From Lachnoclostridium sp. An14 (lineage in GTDB: Bacteria > Bacillota > Clostridia > Lachnospirales > Lachnospiraceae), in contig NZ_NFLE01000007.1 of NCBI RefSeq assembly GCF_002160755.1, positions 1 to 64,000 of the forward strand: a stretch of DNA of 64,000 nt, in the 5' to 3' direction. A program made the translations under genes and the position numbers. Positions 14,744 through 24,233 of this stretch are shown piece after piece. Position 1 is the stretch's first letter; each line of letters begins with the position of its first letter. The notes beneath the pieces were generated by a model. It was not told the origin of the DNA and made no database searches. It worked only from the letters and a program-made list of their open reading frames with translations.

Positions 14744-16957
14744 TTGGATAAGAGACAGGTGGAGCTTTTGGCGCCGGCCGGCTCCTATGAGAGTATGACC
14801 GCCGCTGTCTGCGCCGGAGCGGACGCGGTGTACATCGGCGGTTCCCGTTTCGGGGCCAGGGCTTATGCCAATAATCTGGACGAGGAGGCCATGCTGCGGG
14901 CCATCGACTACGTGCATCTGCACGGACGCCGTCTGTACATGACGGTGAATACCCTGATGAAGGAGCGGGAGTTAGAAGGCCTGTTTGACTATTTAAATCC
15001 TTACTATATGCAGGGGCTGGACGCGGCCATCGTCCAGGATCTGGGAGTGTTTTCCTACTTAAAGGAGCATTTTCCGGGGCTGCACCTCCACGCCAGTACC
15101 CAGATGACCATCACCGGCGCCTACGGCGCCAGGCTCTTAAAGGAGCTGGGAGCCAGCCGGGTGGTGACCGCTAGGGAGCTGTCCTTAGAGGAGATCCGGG
15201 AGATCAAAGAGCAGGCGGACGTGGAGATTGAAAGCTTTGTCCACGGGGCCCTCTGCTACTGTTATTCCGGCCAATGCCTGATGAGCAGCCTGATCGGCGG
15301 ACGCAGCGGCAACCGGGGCCGGTGCGCCCAGACCTGCCGCCTGCCCTATGAAGTAAAACAGGGCGGAAAGACGTTAAATAAGAAGGACGAGAAATACGTA
15401 CTGAGCTTAAAAGACCTCTGCACCCTGGATCTGATTCCCGATATGCTGGAGGCGGGGATCTATTCCTTAAAGATCGAGGGTCGGATGAAAAGCCCCAGAT
15501 ACACCGCCGGAGTGGTGAGCGTTTACCGCAAATACGTGGACCGCTACCTGGAGTACGGCCGGGAGGGCTACCGGGTGGAGGAGGCGGACAAGCGCCTGCT
15601 TTTGGACCTGTTCGACCGGGGCGGTTTCTCCGACGGATATTATCAAAACCACAATGGCCGCCATATGGTGGCGTTAAAAGAAAAGCCGGCGTTCCGGGAA
15701 GGAAACCAGAGTTTATTTGACTACCTGGACAAAACCTATGTGGAAGGGGAGCGCCAGGAGCCTGTAAAGGGGCTGGTGTCCCTGCGGGAGGGAGAGCCGG
15801 CGGCCCTTTCCCTGGCAGTTTCCGGCCTGGGAAAAGAGGAGCCGGAGCGGGAAATCCGCGTCGCCGTGACGGGACAAGAGGCTCAGACCGCTTTAAATCA
15901 GCCCATTACAAAGGAAAAGCTCCTTAAGCAGATGGGAAAGACCGGAGGAACCCCCTTCGTATTTGAAACCCTGGAGGCGGAGATGAGCGGAAGTCCCTTC
16001 CTGCCGGTTCAGGCCCTCAATGAGCTGCGCCGTCAGGGGCTTAAGGCCTTGGAGGACGCGGTGCTGGGACAGTACCGCCGGGAGAGTGGGACGGCAGAGC
16101 CGGAAAAGATCGGTTCCGAAAAACGGCAACGGGAAACCGGGCAGCCCTGCCGCCTCACCGCCCAGACAGAGCGGGAGGACGTGGCGCGGGAGCTTTTGAC
16201 CATTCCGGAGATTTCCCGGATCTATCTAGATTCCTGCGGAATCGGGGCGGAGCGGTGGGAGGAGTTGGCGGCCGCCTGCAAAGCGGTGGGGAAAGAGTGC
16301 TATCTCAGCCTGCCCCAGATCTTCCGGAAAGAGGCGCGGGAGTATTTTCGCCGGGAGAGGGAGTCCTTCCTGGCGGCCGGCTTTGACGGCTGCCTGATCC
16401 GCTCGGCGGAGGAGCTGCTGTTTTTGCGGGAGGAGTATTCCTGGAATGGAAAGCTGATCTTTGACAGCAGCCTCTATACCTTCAACCGGAAGGCGCAGGA
16501 GACCATGATCCGCCTGGGAGCGGACGAGCTGACCTATCCTCTGGAGCTTAACAGCGGAGAGCTGGGCGCCCTGGACGGCCTGGGAGAGGAGCTGGTGGTC
16601 TACGGAAATCTCCCGGTAATGGTGTCTGCCCAGTGCATCCGCCGCACCGTGTCCGGCTGCGATCACCGGCCGGAGGTGGTGCGGTTAAAGGACCGGCTGG
16701 GGAAAGAATTTCCCGTGAGAAACTGCTGCCGGTTCTGCTGTAATATCATTTACAACACCAGCCCGCTGTCCCTTCTGGGGCAGGAGCGGCAGGTGGAGCG
16801 CCTGGGGCCCGCCGGGCTGCGCCTTCAGTTTACCCTGGAGGAGCCGCGGGAGGCGGGACAGATCGCCAGGGCCTTTGCGGACAGTTTCCTCCACGGCCGG
16901 GCCGTTTCCCTGCCCGGATCCTTTACCAGGGGCCATTTCAAGCGTGGCGTGGAGTAA
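14744..16957 (+). CDS. U32 family peptidase-like protein, long form
   Basis: The 737-residue protein starts VELLAPAGSYESMTAAVCAG, the beta-barrel start typical of U32 proteins, and has the conserved cysteine-rich core GALCYCYSGQCLMSSLIGGR with NRGRCAQTCRLPY. A second cysteine cluster, CCRFCCNIIYN, lies near the end. U32 proteins are annotated as peptidases, but several characterised relatives (RlhA, TrhP, UbiU) act in RNA or quinone hydroxylation and bind iron-sulfur clusters through such cysteines; this long type resembles RlhA. The start is TTG 14744 with AAGGAGGAACTGGA ahead. FtsW/PBP2 genes follow. Confidence 0.85.
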   Translation: MDKRQVELLAPAGSYESMTAAVCAGADAVYIGGSRFGARAYANNLDEEAMLRAIDYVHLHGRRLYMTVNTLMKERELEGLFDYLNPYYMQGLDAAIVQDLGVFSYLKEHFPGLHLHASTQMTITGAYGARLLKELGASRVVTARELSLEEIREIKEQADVEIESFVHGALCYCYSGQCLMSSLIGGRSGNRGRCAQTCRLPYEVKQGGKTLNKKDEKYVLSLKDLCTLDLIPDMLEAGIYSLKIEGRMKSPRYTAGVVSVYRKYVDRYLEYGREGYRVEEADKRLLLDLFDRGGFSDGYYQNHNGRHMVALKEKPAFREGNQSLFDYLDKTYVEGERQEPVKGLVSLREGEPAALSLAVSGLGKEEPEREIRVAVTGQEAQTALNQPITKEKLLKQMGKTGGTPFVFETLEAEMSGSPFLPVQALNELRRQGLKALEDAVLGQYRRESGTAEPEKIGSEKRQRETGQPCRLTAQTEREDVARELLTIPEISRIYLDSCGIGAERWEELAAACKAVGKECYLSLPQIFRKEAREYFRRERESFLAAGFDGCLIRSAEELLFLREEYSWNGKLIFDSSLYTFNRKAQETMIRLGADELTYPLELNSGELGALDGLGEELVVYGNLPVMVSAQCIRRTVSGCDHRPEVVRLKDRLGKEFPVRNCCRFCCNIIYNTSPLSLLGQERQVERLGPAGLRLQFTLEEPREAGQIARAFADSFLHGRAVSLPGSFTRGHFKRGVE

Positions 16958-16993
16958 GGACAATGGGAAAATAAGGTTAAAAAAGGTGACAGT

Positions 16994-18313
16994 TTGACGA
17001 CACTGATATTAGAAGGTTCCAAATACCTGATGACGTTCCTGATGATTTTTTACGCCTACCTGAATTTCCGGTTTTTCGGAGAGCGGTACGACATCAGGAA
17101 ATTAAAGCTGTGCAGAAGGCAGAATGTGGTGATGTTTCTGATCCACTTTCTGGGCTACCTCTCCCTGTATATCAGCCGGGGGGAGGACCGGATCCTGGTG
17201 TTTTACGGGGCGCAGGTGCTGTTTTTCGGCCTGTATCTGGTCTTGTCCAGGGTGTTTTACCGGAATATTTCCCGCCTTCTGCTCAACAATATGTGCCTGC
17301 TGCTAAGCGTGGGCTTTCTCATGCTCTCCAGGCTGAATATGGAGCGGGCGGTGCGCCAGTTTGCCATTGTGGCGGTGGCGGCGGTGCTCACCTGGATCAT
17401 TCCCTTCATCATAGACCGGGTGTGGCAGCTTTCCAGGATCCCCTGGGTCTACGGCGGGATCGGCCTCATCCTCCTTGTGGCGGTGTGCGTGGCGGGAACG
17501 ACCAGCTACGGGGCGAAAATGTCCCTGGAATTTCAGGGGATCAGCCTGCAGCCGGCAGAATTTGTGAAGATCAGCTACGTGTTTTTTGTGGCTACCATGT
17601 TTTACCGGGCTACGAATTTTAAGGCGGTGGCGGCCACTACGGCCATGGCGGCGGCCCACGTGCTGGTGCTGGTGTTTTCCAAAGACCTGGGAAATGCCCT
17701 GATCTTTTTCCTGACCTACCTGTTCATGCTGTTTGTGGCTACGAACAACTGGTTTTACCTGTCTGCCGGCCTGGCAGCCGGCTGCGGCGCGGCGGCTATG
17801 GCCTATCAGCTGTTTCCCCACGTGCAGAACCGGGTGGCGGCCTGGCTGGATCCCTGGTCGGACGTGGCGGACAAGGGCTATCAGATCGCCCAGTCCCTCT
17901 TTGCCATCGGCACCGGCGGCTGGATGGGCATGGGGCTGGACCGGGGCCTTCCGGGAAAGATTCCCGTGGTGGAAAAGGACTTTATCATTTCCGCCATCGC
18001 CGAGGAGCTGGGAGGGCTTTTTGCCATCTGCCTGATCCTCATCTGCCTGGGCTGCTTTTTACAGTTTATGATGATCGCCACCAGGATGCAGGCCATGTTT
18101 TACAAGCTCATCGCCTTCGGGCTGGGCTGCGAATACATCGTGCAGGTATTTCTGACGGTGGGCGGGGCTTTTAAGTTCATCCCTCTCACCGGTATGACCC
18201 TGCCGTTAGTGAGCTACGGAGGCAGCTCCGTGGTGGGGACGTTTATCGTGTTTGCCGTCATTCAGGGCCTCTATATCTTAAAGAGAAATGAGGAAGAAGA
18301 TGAAAAAGAGTAA
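16994..18313 (+). CDS. FtsW/RodA/SpoVE family glycan polymerase
   Basis: This 439-residue membrane protein of the SEDS family has about ten membrane segments. The signature region is VVEKDFIISAIAEELGG (~318-334), followed by GMTLPLVSYGGSSVVGTF near the C-terminus, where the polar loop residues needed for lipid II polymerisation lie. The start is TTG 16994 after AAAGGTGACAGT. Its end overlaps the PBP gene by 26 bases, so the two are coupled; SEDS proteins work with class B PBPs as a glycosyltransferase/transpeptidase pair. Whether it serves division, elongation or sporulation cannot be told from the sequence. Confidence 0.88.
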   Translation: MTTLILEGSKYLMTFLMIFYAYLNFRFFGERYDIRKLKLCRRQNVVMFLIHFLGYLSLYISRGEDRILVFYGAQVLFFGLYLVLSRVFYRNISRLLLNNMCLLLSVGFLMLSRLNMERAVRQFAIVAVAAVLTWIIPFIIDRVWQLSRIPWVYGGIGLILLVAVCVAGTTSYGAKMSLEFQGISLQPAEFVKISYVFFVATMFYRATNFKAVAATTAMAAAHVLVLVFSKDLGNALIFFLTYLFMLFVATNNWFYLSAGLAAGCGAAAMAYQLFPHVQNRVAAWLDPWSDVADKGYQIAQSLFAIGTGGWMGMGLDRGLPGKIPVVEKDFIISAIAEELGGLFAICLILICLGCFLQFMMIATRMQAMFYKLIAFGLGCEYIVQVFLTVGGAFKFIPLTGMTLPLVSYGGSSVVGTFIVFAVIQGLYILKRNEEEDEKE

Positions 18314-19730
18314 TCCGAATCCAAACGCGAACCGGAATATTCTCCGTCTGGCGTACGTGGTCGCCGGGGTGTTTGTGTGTATGCTGCTGTATCTGGGGTA
18401 TTTCCTCCAGTTTGAGAGCGGCTCCGTGATCAACAACGCCTACAACCCCAGGGTGGACCTTTTAGCGGAGCGGGTGGTGCGGGGCGAGCTGCTAAGCTCC
18501 GACGGCCAGGTTCTTGCCAGGACGGTGACGGCGGAGGACGGCTCGGAGCGGCGGGAGTACCCCTTCGGCTCCCTCTTTGCCCACGTGGTGGGCTACACAG
18601 GAAATGGGAAAACGGGGATCGAGTCCCTGACGAATTTTTACCTGCTTACCTCCCACGTGAACCTGGTGGAGCAGGTGTTCAATGAGTTTTCCGGTGTGAA
18701 AAACCTGGGGGATAACGTGGTAACCACCCTGGATGTCCGCCTGCAGCAGACAGCCTACGACCTGCTGGGGGACCGGCGGGGGGCGGTGGTGGTGATGGAG
18801 CCGGACACGGGAAAGATCCTGGCCATGGTCTCCAAACCAGACTACGACCCCAATGCCATCGCCGAAAACTGGGAGGCCCTGACGGCGGACGAGGCCGGGG
18901 AGGCCAGGCTGTTAAACCGGGCGGCGCAGGGGCTTTACGCCCCCGGATCCACCTTTAAGATCCTGACCCTTCTGGAATATTTGCGGGAGCACCCGGAGGA
19001 CTACGGGGAGTTCCGGTTTGACTGCGACGGGACGTATGAGAACGGGGAGTACACCATCCGCTGCTATCACGGAGAGGCCCACGGCAGCCAGGATCTCACC
19101 CAGGCCTTTGCCAATTCCTGCAACGGGGCCTTCGCCCAGATCGGCCTTGGCCTGGATAAAGCGGGCTTTGGGGAGCTGGCGGAGCAGCTTTTGTACAACA
19201 GGCAGCTGCCCCTGTCCCTGCCCTACAGCGAGAGCTCCTTTGCCATGACGGCGGAGGCGGACACCTGGGAGACGCTCCAGACCGCCATCGGCCAGGGAAG
19301 GACCCAGGTCACCCCCGTTCATCAGACCATGATCACCGCGGCCATCGCCAACGGCGGCACGCTGATGAAACCGTATCTCATCGACCGCGTTGAGAGTGCC
19401 GGCGGCCAGGAGGGAAAGAAATTTATGCCCTCCGCCTGGGGCGAGCTGATGACGGCGAAGGAGGCGGCGGACCTCACGGAGTTTATGAGAAATGTGGTGG
19501 CTACAGGCACCGGTTCCGCCCTGCGCACCGACGCCTATACGGTGGCGGGAAAGACCGGCTCCGCCGAGTTTGAGACGGGGCGGGAGACCCATGCCTGGTT
19601 TACCGGCTTTGCCCCGGCGGAGTCGCCCAAGATCGCGGTGACGGTGATTGTGGAGGAGGGCGGCTCTGGAGGAAGGGCCGCGGCTCCCATTGCGAGAGGG
19701 ATTTTCGACGCCTATTTTTCCGGAAATTAG
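18288..19730 (+). CDS. Class B penicillin-binding protein (PbpA-like transpeptidase)
   Basis: The 480-residue protein has one N-terminal membrane anchor (about 19-41) and then an extracytoplasmic domain. The transpeptidase motifs are complete: STFK at 221-224 with nucleophile Ser221, SCN at 277-279, and KTG at 422-424. It is shorter than E. coli PBP2/FtsI and resembles the compact PbpA type of Actinobacteria and Clostridia that pairs with the SEDS gene before it. ATG 18288 lies inside the preceding gene; ATG 18300, with GAGGAAGAAG before it, is an alternative. Confidence 0.9.
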   Translation: MRKKMKKSNPNPNANRNILRLAYVVAGVFVCMLLYLGYFLQFESGSVINNAYNPRVDLLAERVVRGELLSSDGQVLARTVTAEDGSERREYPFGSLFAHVVGYTGNGKTGIESLTNFYLLTSHVNLVEQVFNEFSGVKNLGDNVVTTLDVRLQQTAYDLLGDRRGAVVVMEPDTGKILAMVSKPDYDPNAIAENWEALTADEAGEARLLNRAAQGLYAPGSTFKILTLLEYLREHPEDYGEFRFDCDGTYENGEYTIRCYHGEAHGSQDLTQAFANSCNGAFAQIGLGLDKAGFGELAEQLLYNRQLPLSLPYSESSFAMTAEADTWETLQTAIGQGRTQVTPVHQTMITAAIANGGTLMKPYLIDRVESAGGQEGKKFMPSAWGELMTAKEAADLTEFMRNVVATGTGSALRTDAYTVAGKTGSAEFETGRETHAWFTGFAPAESPKIAVTVIVEEGGSGGRAAAPIARGIFDAYFSGN

Positions 19731-19762
19731 GCGGCGTGACAGATACAAGAGGAGGTTAGGAA

Positions 19763-20536
19763 ATGTTCAGTGCGAGAGAGTATGTGAAGGCGAAAAGCCT
19801 GGAGGAGGCCTGGGAGCTGAATCAAAAGCGGTCCAGCGTGATTGTGGGCGGCATGATGTGGCTGAAAATGGGAAACAGCCAGAAGGGGACGGTCATAGAT
19901 CTGTCCGGCCTGGGCCTGAACACCATTGAGGACAGGGGAGAGGAAATTTCCATCGGGGCCATGTGCACCCTGCGGCAGCTGGAGACGGACGAAGGGCTGG
20001 AGCGGGCCTTTAACGGCGTGTTCCGGGAATGTGTGCGCCACATCGTAGGCGTCCAGTTTAGGAACGGGGCCACCGTAGGCGGCAGCGTGTACGGGAGATA
20101 CGGATTTTCTGACGTACTCACCTGCCTGCTGGCCCTGGACAGCTATGTGGAGCTGTACCGCGGCGGCGTGGTTTCCCTGGAGGAGTTCGCGAAGATGCCC
20201 TATGACCGCGACGTGCTGGTGCGGATCATCGTAAAAAAGGACGGCCGGAAGGCGGCTTACGTCACTCAGCGAAACACGAAAACGGATTTTCCTGTCATCG
20301 CCTGCGCCGTTTCCAGGAAAGGGGACGACTGGTGGGTGTCTGTGGGCGCCCGGCCGAAGAAAGCGGAGCGAATCCAGATAAGCGGGGCCGGAAAGACGGC
20401 GGCCCAGCTGGCCGGCGAGGCCGCGGGACAGTTTTCCTACGGCAGCAACCTGAGGGGAAGTGCAGAGTACCGGGCCCACCTGGCGGAGGTCTATGTAAAA
20501 CGTCTGATGGAGACATTGGAAAAGGAGGAGGCGTAG
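19763..20536 (+). CDS. Molybdenum hydroxylase, FAD-binding subunit
   Basis: The 257-residue flavoprotein subunit is of the CoxM/XdhB type. It has the FAD-binding segments IVGGMMWLKMGN near 27-38 and the second loop NGATVGGSVYGRYGFSDVL near 97-116, followed by the C-terminal CO-dehydrogenase flavoprotein domain. It passes electrons from the iron-sulfur subunit to an acceptor. The ribosome site AGAGGAGGTTAGGAA precedes ATG 19763. The order FAD, 2Fe-2S, molybdenum subunit within 3.5 kb, with one-base to overlapping spacing, indicates one operon and one enzyme. Confidence 0.88.
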   Translation: MFSAREYVKAKSLEEAWELNQKRSSVIVGGMMWLKMGNSQKGTVIDLSGLGLNTIEDRGEEISIGAMCTLRQLETDEGLERAFNGVFRECVRHIVGVQFRNGATVGGSVYGRYGFSDVLTCLLALDSYVELYRGGVVSLEEFAKMPYDRDVLVRIIVKKDGRKAAYVTQRNTKTDFPVIACAVSRKGDDWWVSVGARPKKAERIQISGAGKTAAQLAGEAAGQFSYGSNLRGSAEYRAHLAEVYVKRLMETLEKEEA

Positions 20537-20537
20537 A

Positions 20538-21014
20538 ATGGAGATCACAGTCACATTAAACGGAAAGCGGCTGAAAGCGGAAATTGATCCGGGAGAGTTG
20601 CTGTTGGATTTTGTGCGGAGACAGGGCTGCTACAGCGTAAAACGGGGGTGTGAGACCTCCAACTGCGGCCTGTGCACCGTCTGGCTGGACGGTACTCCCG
20701 TTTTGAGCTGCTCCACCCTGGCGGCGAGGGCGGACGGCAGAGAGGTGACGACCCTGGAAGGGGTGGAAAAGGAGGCTGCGGCCTTCGGCCGGTATCTGGC
20801 GGGAGAGGGCGCTGAGCAGTGCGGATTCTGCAGCCCCGGCCTGATCATGAATGTGCTGGCCATGGAGCGGGAGCTGTCCCGGCCCACGGAGGAAGAAATC
20901 AAGGAATATCTGGCGGGAAATCTGTGCCGCTGTACGGGATACATGGGCCAGCTGCGGGCCATTGAACGGTATTTAAACGAAAGAGGGGGAGAGACGGATG
21001 GAGAGAACGGCTAA
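20538..21014 (+). CDS. Molybdenum hydroxylase, 2Fe-2S subunit
   Basis: The 158-residue electron-transfer subunit has the plant-type ferredoxin cluster ligands Cys38, Cys43, Cys46 and Cys58 (KRGCETSNCGLCTVWLDG) in the N-terminal domain. The second cluster ligands, Cys95, Cys98, Cys130 and Cys132 (QCGFCSPG and NLCRCTGY), are in the helical C-terminal domain. All eight are present. It starts one base after the FAD subunit stop and overlaps the next gene by 17 bases. Confidence 0.95.
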   Translation: MEITVTLNGKRLKAEIDPGELLLDFVRRQGCYSVKRGCETSNCGLCTVWLDGTPVLSCSTLAARADGREVTTLEGVEKEAAAFGRYLAGEGAEQCGFCSPGLIMNVLAMERELSRPTEEEIKEYLAGNLCRCTGYMGQLRAIERYLNERGGETDGENG

Positions 21015-23286
21015 AGTAGTAGGCAGCCCGGTGATGAAAAAGGACGCCATGGCCCTGGTTACGGGAAAACCGGTGTACACCGACGACATCGCGCCGAAGG
21101 ACTGCCTGGTGGTAAAGGTGTTGCGCAGCCCTCACGCCCACGCCCTCATTGAGGAGATCCGGACGGAGGGAGCGAAGAAGGTGCCGGGAATCGTCACGGT
21201 TCTCACCTGGGAGGATGTGCCGGACAAGCGGTTTACCATGGCCGGACAGAGCTACCCGGAGCCAAGCCCCTATGACCGGCTGATCTTAGACAAGCGGGTG
21301 CGTTTCGTGGGAGACGCGGTGGCCATTGTAGCCGGGGAGACAGAGGCGGCAGTGGATCGCGCGCTAAAATTAATTAAGGTGAAATACCAGGTGCTGGAGC
21401 CGGTGTTAGACTTCCGCACGGCGAAGGACAACCCCATTTTAGTCCATCCGGAGGAGAACTGGCGCAGCCTCTGTCCGGTAGGGGCGGACAATCAGAGGAA
21501 TTTATGCGCCTCCGGCTGTGAGAAGGACGGAGACGTGGAGGAGGTGCTGAAACGGTGTGACTACGTGATCGAGCGCACCTACCACACCAAGGCCAACCAG
21601 CAGGCCATGATGGAGACCTTCCGGGCCTTCACCACCATGGACACCTACGGCAGGCTGGTGGTCACCGCCTCCACCCAGGTGCCCTTCCACGTGCGCCGCA
21701 TCATCGCCCACGCCCTGGACATCCCCAAGGCAAAGGTGCGGGTGTTAAAGCCCAGGATCGGCGGCGGGTTCGGGGCCAAGCAGACGGTGGTGGCGGAGGT
21801 GTATCCCGCCATTGTCACCTGGCTTACGGGACGGCCGGCGAAGATCGTCTACAGCCGGTACGAGTCTCAGATTGCCTCCTCTCCCCGCCATGAAATGGAG
21901 ATGAAGGTGCGCCTGGGAGCGGACAAGGACGGAATCGTAAAGGCCATTGACCTTTACACCCTGTCCAACACCGGCGCCTTCGGCGAGCACGGGCCTACCA
22001 CCGTAGGCCTGTCCGGCCACAAGTCCATTCCCCTTTACGCGAAGGCGGAGGCCTTCCGGTTTACCTACGATGTAGTGTATACCAATCGGATGTCCGCCGG
22101 GGCATACCGCGGCTACGGCGCCACCCAGGGACTGTTTGCGGTGGAGTCGGCGGTGAATGAGCTGGCGGACCTCCTTCACATGGACCCGGTGGCTCTCCGG
22201 GAGAAAAACATGGTGAAGGAAGGCGACTATATGCCCGCCTACTACGGGGAGACGGCGGCCAGCTGCGCTCTGGACCGCTGTATGGCCCGTGTGAAGGAGA
22301 TGTTTGGCTGGGAGGAAAAATACCCGGTGAGAGATATGGGGAATGGAAAGGTGCGGGCCGCCGGCGTGGCCATGTCCATGCAGGGTTCTGCCATTTCCGG
22401 CCTGGACGTGGGCTCCGTCACCATCAAGCTCAACGACGATGGTTTCTACAGCCTGATGATCGGCGCCGCTGACATGGGAACGGGCTGTGACACTACCCTG
22501 GCCCAGGTGGCCGCCGACTGCCTCTGCTGCGACCTGGACAACATCATCGTCCACGGAGTGGACACGGACATTTCCCCCTATGATTCCGGTTCCTACGCCT
22601 CCAGCACCGCCTACCTCACCGGCGGAGCGGTGGTAAAGACCTGTGACACCCTGATCGGGCGGATCCTGGAGAAGGGAGCGGAGTACCTGGGCGTTTCCGC
22701 GGATCAGGTGGAGTTTGACGGAAAGCGGGTGTACCGTCTGGACGGCTCCGGGGAGATCAGCTTGAAAGACATCGGAAACAGGGCCATGTGCAGCAACGGG
22801 TATGCCCTGGAGGCCACCGAGTCCAACACCTCCCCTGTGTCTCCGCCTCCCTTTATGGTAGGCATGGCCGAGGTGGAAGTGGATCTGGAGACCGGGGCGG
22901 TGGAGCTTTTGGACTACGCCGCCGTGGTGGACTGCGGCACCCCCTTAAACCCCAATCTCACCAGGATCCAGACAGAAGGTGGCCTGGCCCAGGGAATCGG
23001 CATGGCTCTCTACGAGGACGTGACCTATTCTCCCAAGGGACAGGTGTACGAAAACTCCCTGATGCAGTATAAAATCCCCACCAGACAGGACGTGGGCACC
23101 ATCCGGGTGGAGTTTGAGAGCAGCTATGAGAAAACAGGCCCCTTCGGGGCAAAATCCATCGGCGAGGTGGTGATCAACACCCCGTCCCCGGCCATCGCCA
23201 GCGCCGTGGCCCACGCCACCGGCGTTTACGTCAGGGAGCTTCCCATCACGGCGGAGAAAATCTACCGCGGCATGACCTCCCGCTGA
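20998..23286 (+). CDS. Xanthine dehydrogenase-type molybdopterin-binding subunit
   Basis: The 762-residue catalytic subunit hydroxylates a purine or related heterocycle using water. It contains the small aldehyde-oxidase/XDH N-terminal domain (about 18-125), the cofactor loop GGGFGAKQ at 255-262, SAGAYRGYGATQGLFAVES in the middle, and the active-site glutamate Glu723 in GPFGAKSIGE. The protein is full length and intact. The actual substrate (xanthine, hypoxanthine, nicotinate or another) is not readable. No cofactor maturation or sulfuration gene is in the window, so these must be elsewhere. Confidence 0.9.
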   Translation: MERTAKVVGSPVMKKDAMALVTGKPVYTDDIAPKDCLVVKVLRSPHAHALIEEIRTEGAKKVPGIVTVLTWEDVPDKRFTMAGQSYPEPSPYDRLILDKRVRFVGDAVAIVAGETEAAVDRALKLIKVKYQVLEPVLDFRTAKDNPILVHPEENWRSLCPVGADNQRNLCASGCEKDGDVEEVLKRCDYVIERTYHTKANQQAMMETFRAFTTMDTYGRLVVTASTQVPFHVRRIIAHALDIPKAKVRVLKPRIGGGFGAKQTVVAEVYPAIVTWLTGRPAKIVYSRYESQIASSPRHEMEMKVRLGADKDGIVKAIDLYTLSNTGAFGEHGPTTVGLSGHKSIPLYAKAEAFRFTYDVVYTNRMSAGAYRGYGATQGLFAVESAVNELADLLHMDPVALREKNMVKEGDYMPAYYGETAASCALDRCMARVKEMFGWEEKYPVRDMGNGKVRAAGVAMSMQGSAISGLDVGSVTIKLNDDGFYSLMIGAADMGTGCDTTLAQVAADCLCCDLDNIIVHGVDTDISPYDSGSYASSTAYLTGGAVVKTCDTLIGRILEKGAEYLGVSADQVEFDGKRVYRLDGSGEISLKDIGNRAMCSNGYALEATESNTSPVSPPPFMVGMAEVEVDLETGAVELLDYAAVVDCGTPLNPNLTRIQTEGGLAQGIGMALYEDVTYSPKGQVYENSLMQYKIPTRQDVGTIRVEFESSYEKTGPFGAKSIGEVVINTPSPAIASAVAHATGVYVRELPITAEKIYRGMTSR

Positions 23287-23359
23287 TTGGCGGAGAGCTT
23301 TGGAGCCCTTCGGAGAAGGGGGACGGACCGTCCTGCCATTCCGCGCACACTTTTCCATC

Positions 23360-23388
23360 TTGAAACCTGACGGCAAATGCGGTATACT
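23360..23388 (+). promoter_or_regulatory. Promoter of the Nudix gene
   Basis: TTGAAA (23360-23365), 17-base spacer, TATACT (23383-23388), 38 bases before the ATG. Confidence 0.75.
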
Positions 23389-23425
23389 AAAACCAGTTTG
23401 AATACACCCATCAGGAGGATTGCAT

Positions 23426-23878
23426 ATGATTGAAGCAACGAGCTGTGGCGGTGTGGTGATTTTTCGAGGTAAGATTCTGGTTTTGTATAAGAATTATAAA
23501 AACAAATATGAAGGATGGGTTTTGCCGAAGGGAACTGTAGAGGAGGGTGAGGATTTTAAGGAGACGGCCCTGAGAGAGGTAAAAGAGGAGACGGGAGTTT
23601 CCGCGTCCATCATCAAGTACATCGGCAAGAGCCAGTACTCATTTGCCACTCCCCACGATATGGTGGAGAAGGATGTGCACTGGTATCTGATGATGGCTGA
23701 CAGCTACTACAGCAAACCACAGCGGGAAGAATATTTCGTGGACTCCGGCTATTACAAATTTTACGAGGCCTACCATCTGCTGAAGTTTTCCAACGAAAAG
23801 CAGATCCTGGAGAAGGCCTACAGCGAATATCTGGATTTGAAAAAAAGCAATCTGTGGGGGTCCAAGAAGTATTTTTGA
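23426..23878 (+). CDS. Nudix hydrolase
   Basis: The 150-residue cytoplasmic pyrophosphohydrolase has a complete Nudix box at 36-58: it begins GTVEEGEDF and ends REVKEETGV, with the required glycines and glutamates. The preceding WVLPKG is also typical. The C-terminal 60 residues are Tyr- and Lys-rich. The substrate is probably a nucleotide derivative such as a dinucleoside polyphosphate, but this is not determined. ATG 23426 is used, with AGGAGG seven bases upstream. The gene has its own promoter and terminator. Confidence 0.88.
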   Translation: MIEATSCGGVVIFRGKILVLYKNYKNKYEGWVLPKGTVEEGEDFKETALREVKEETGVSASIIKYIGKSQYSFATPHDMVEKDVHWYLMMADSYYSKPQREEYFVDSGYYKFYEAYHLLKFSNEKQILEKAYSEYLDLKKSNLWGSKKYF

Positions 23879-23884
23879 CAGAAG

Positions 23885-23920
23885 AAAAGGGCATCCCGGC
23901 GGCGGCCGGGGTGCCTTTCC
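23885..23920 (+). terminator. Intrinsic terminator of the Nudix gene
   Basis: AAAGGGCATCCCGG pairs with CCGGGGTGCCTTT, followed by CC; the T-run is short. A perfect stem GCGCGGA/TCCGCGC follows near 23927-23946. Confidence 0.65.
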
Positions 23921-24095
23921 ATTGATGCGCGGACGAAATTCCGCGCAGGCGAGGAGGCCAGCCGTAAACATCGAAACGGAAATGAGAAAGAAAGGCCAAC
24001 AAGTTTTCATCCTCTCTGAACCCTGCCGTTTCCCGCAATTTCTAAAAATAAAATAAACAATATAAACAAAAAATTAAAAATCTCATGAAAAACTA

Positions 24096-24124
24096 TTGAC
24101 GAATCCATCAGATTCTGATATGAT
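24096..24124 (+). promoter_or_regulatory. Promoter of the licT-PTS operon
   Basis: TTGACG (24096-24101), 17-base spacer, TATGAT (24119-24124), preceded by 50 bases of very A/T-rich DNA that could act as an UP element. The first bases TTGACGAAYCC recur in the promoter of the orphan IIB gene at 38066. Confidence 0.8.
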
Positions 24125-24147
24125 GACATCATCAATTAAATCCATTT

Positions 24148-24175
24148 GGGTTGTTACTGTAAGGCAGGCAAAACC
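24148..24175 (+). promoter_or_regulatory. Ribonucleic antiterminator (RAT) of the BglG/LicT type
   Basis: The 28-base element begins GGGTTGTTACTG and ends GGCAGGCAAAACC, close to the known RAT consensus bound by BglG/SacY/LicT/GlcT-type proteins. Its 3' part overlaps the 5' arm of the terminator at 24172, so binding of the antiterminator would prevent the terminator from forming. Confidence 0.88.
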
Positions 24176-24233
24176 AGATTTATAAGAGAGCGAGGTGTTC
24201 CTTTGCGCAGTTCTTATAAATGCTGGTTTTTTT
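24172..24233 (+). terminator. Leader terminator controlled by the RAT
   Basis: The 5' arm AACCAGATTTATAAGA pairs with TCTTATAAATGCTGGTT (ending 24228), with one bulge, followed by a run of seven T. This is the terminator that LicT-type proteins antagonise. Confidence 0.88.

Noticed and set aside
18288-18313. Frameshift between the FtsW-like and PBP genes
   Set aside because: The 26-base overlap has proper start and stop codons and both proteins are full length, so it is normal coupling.
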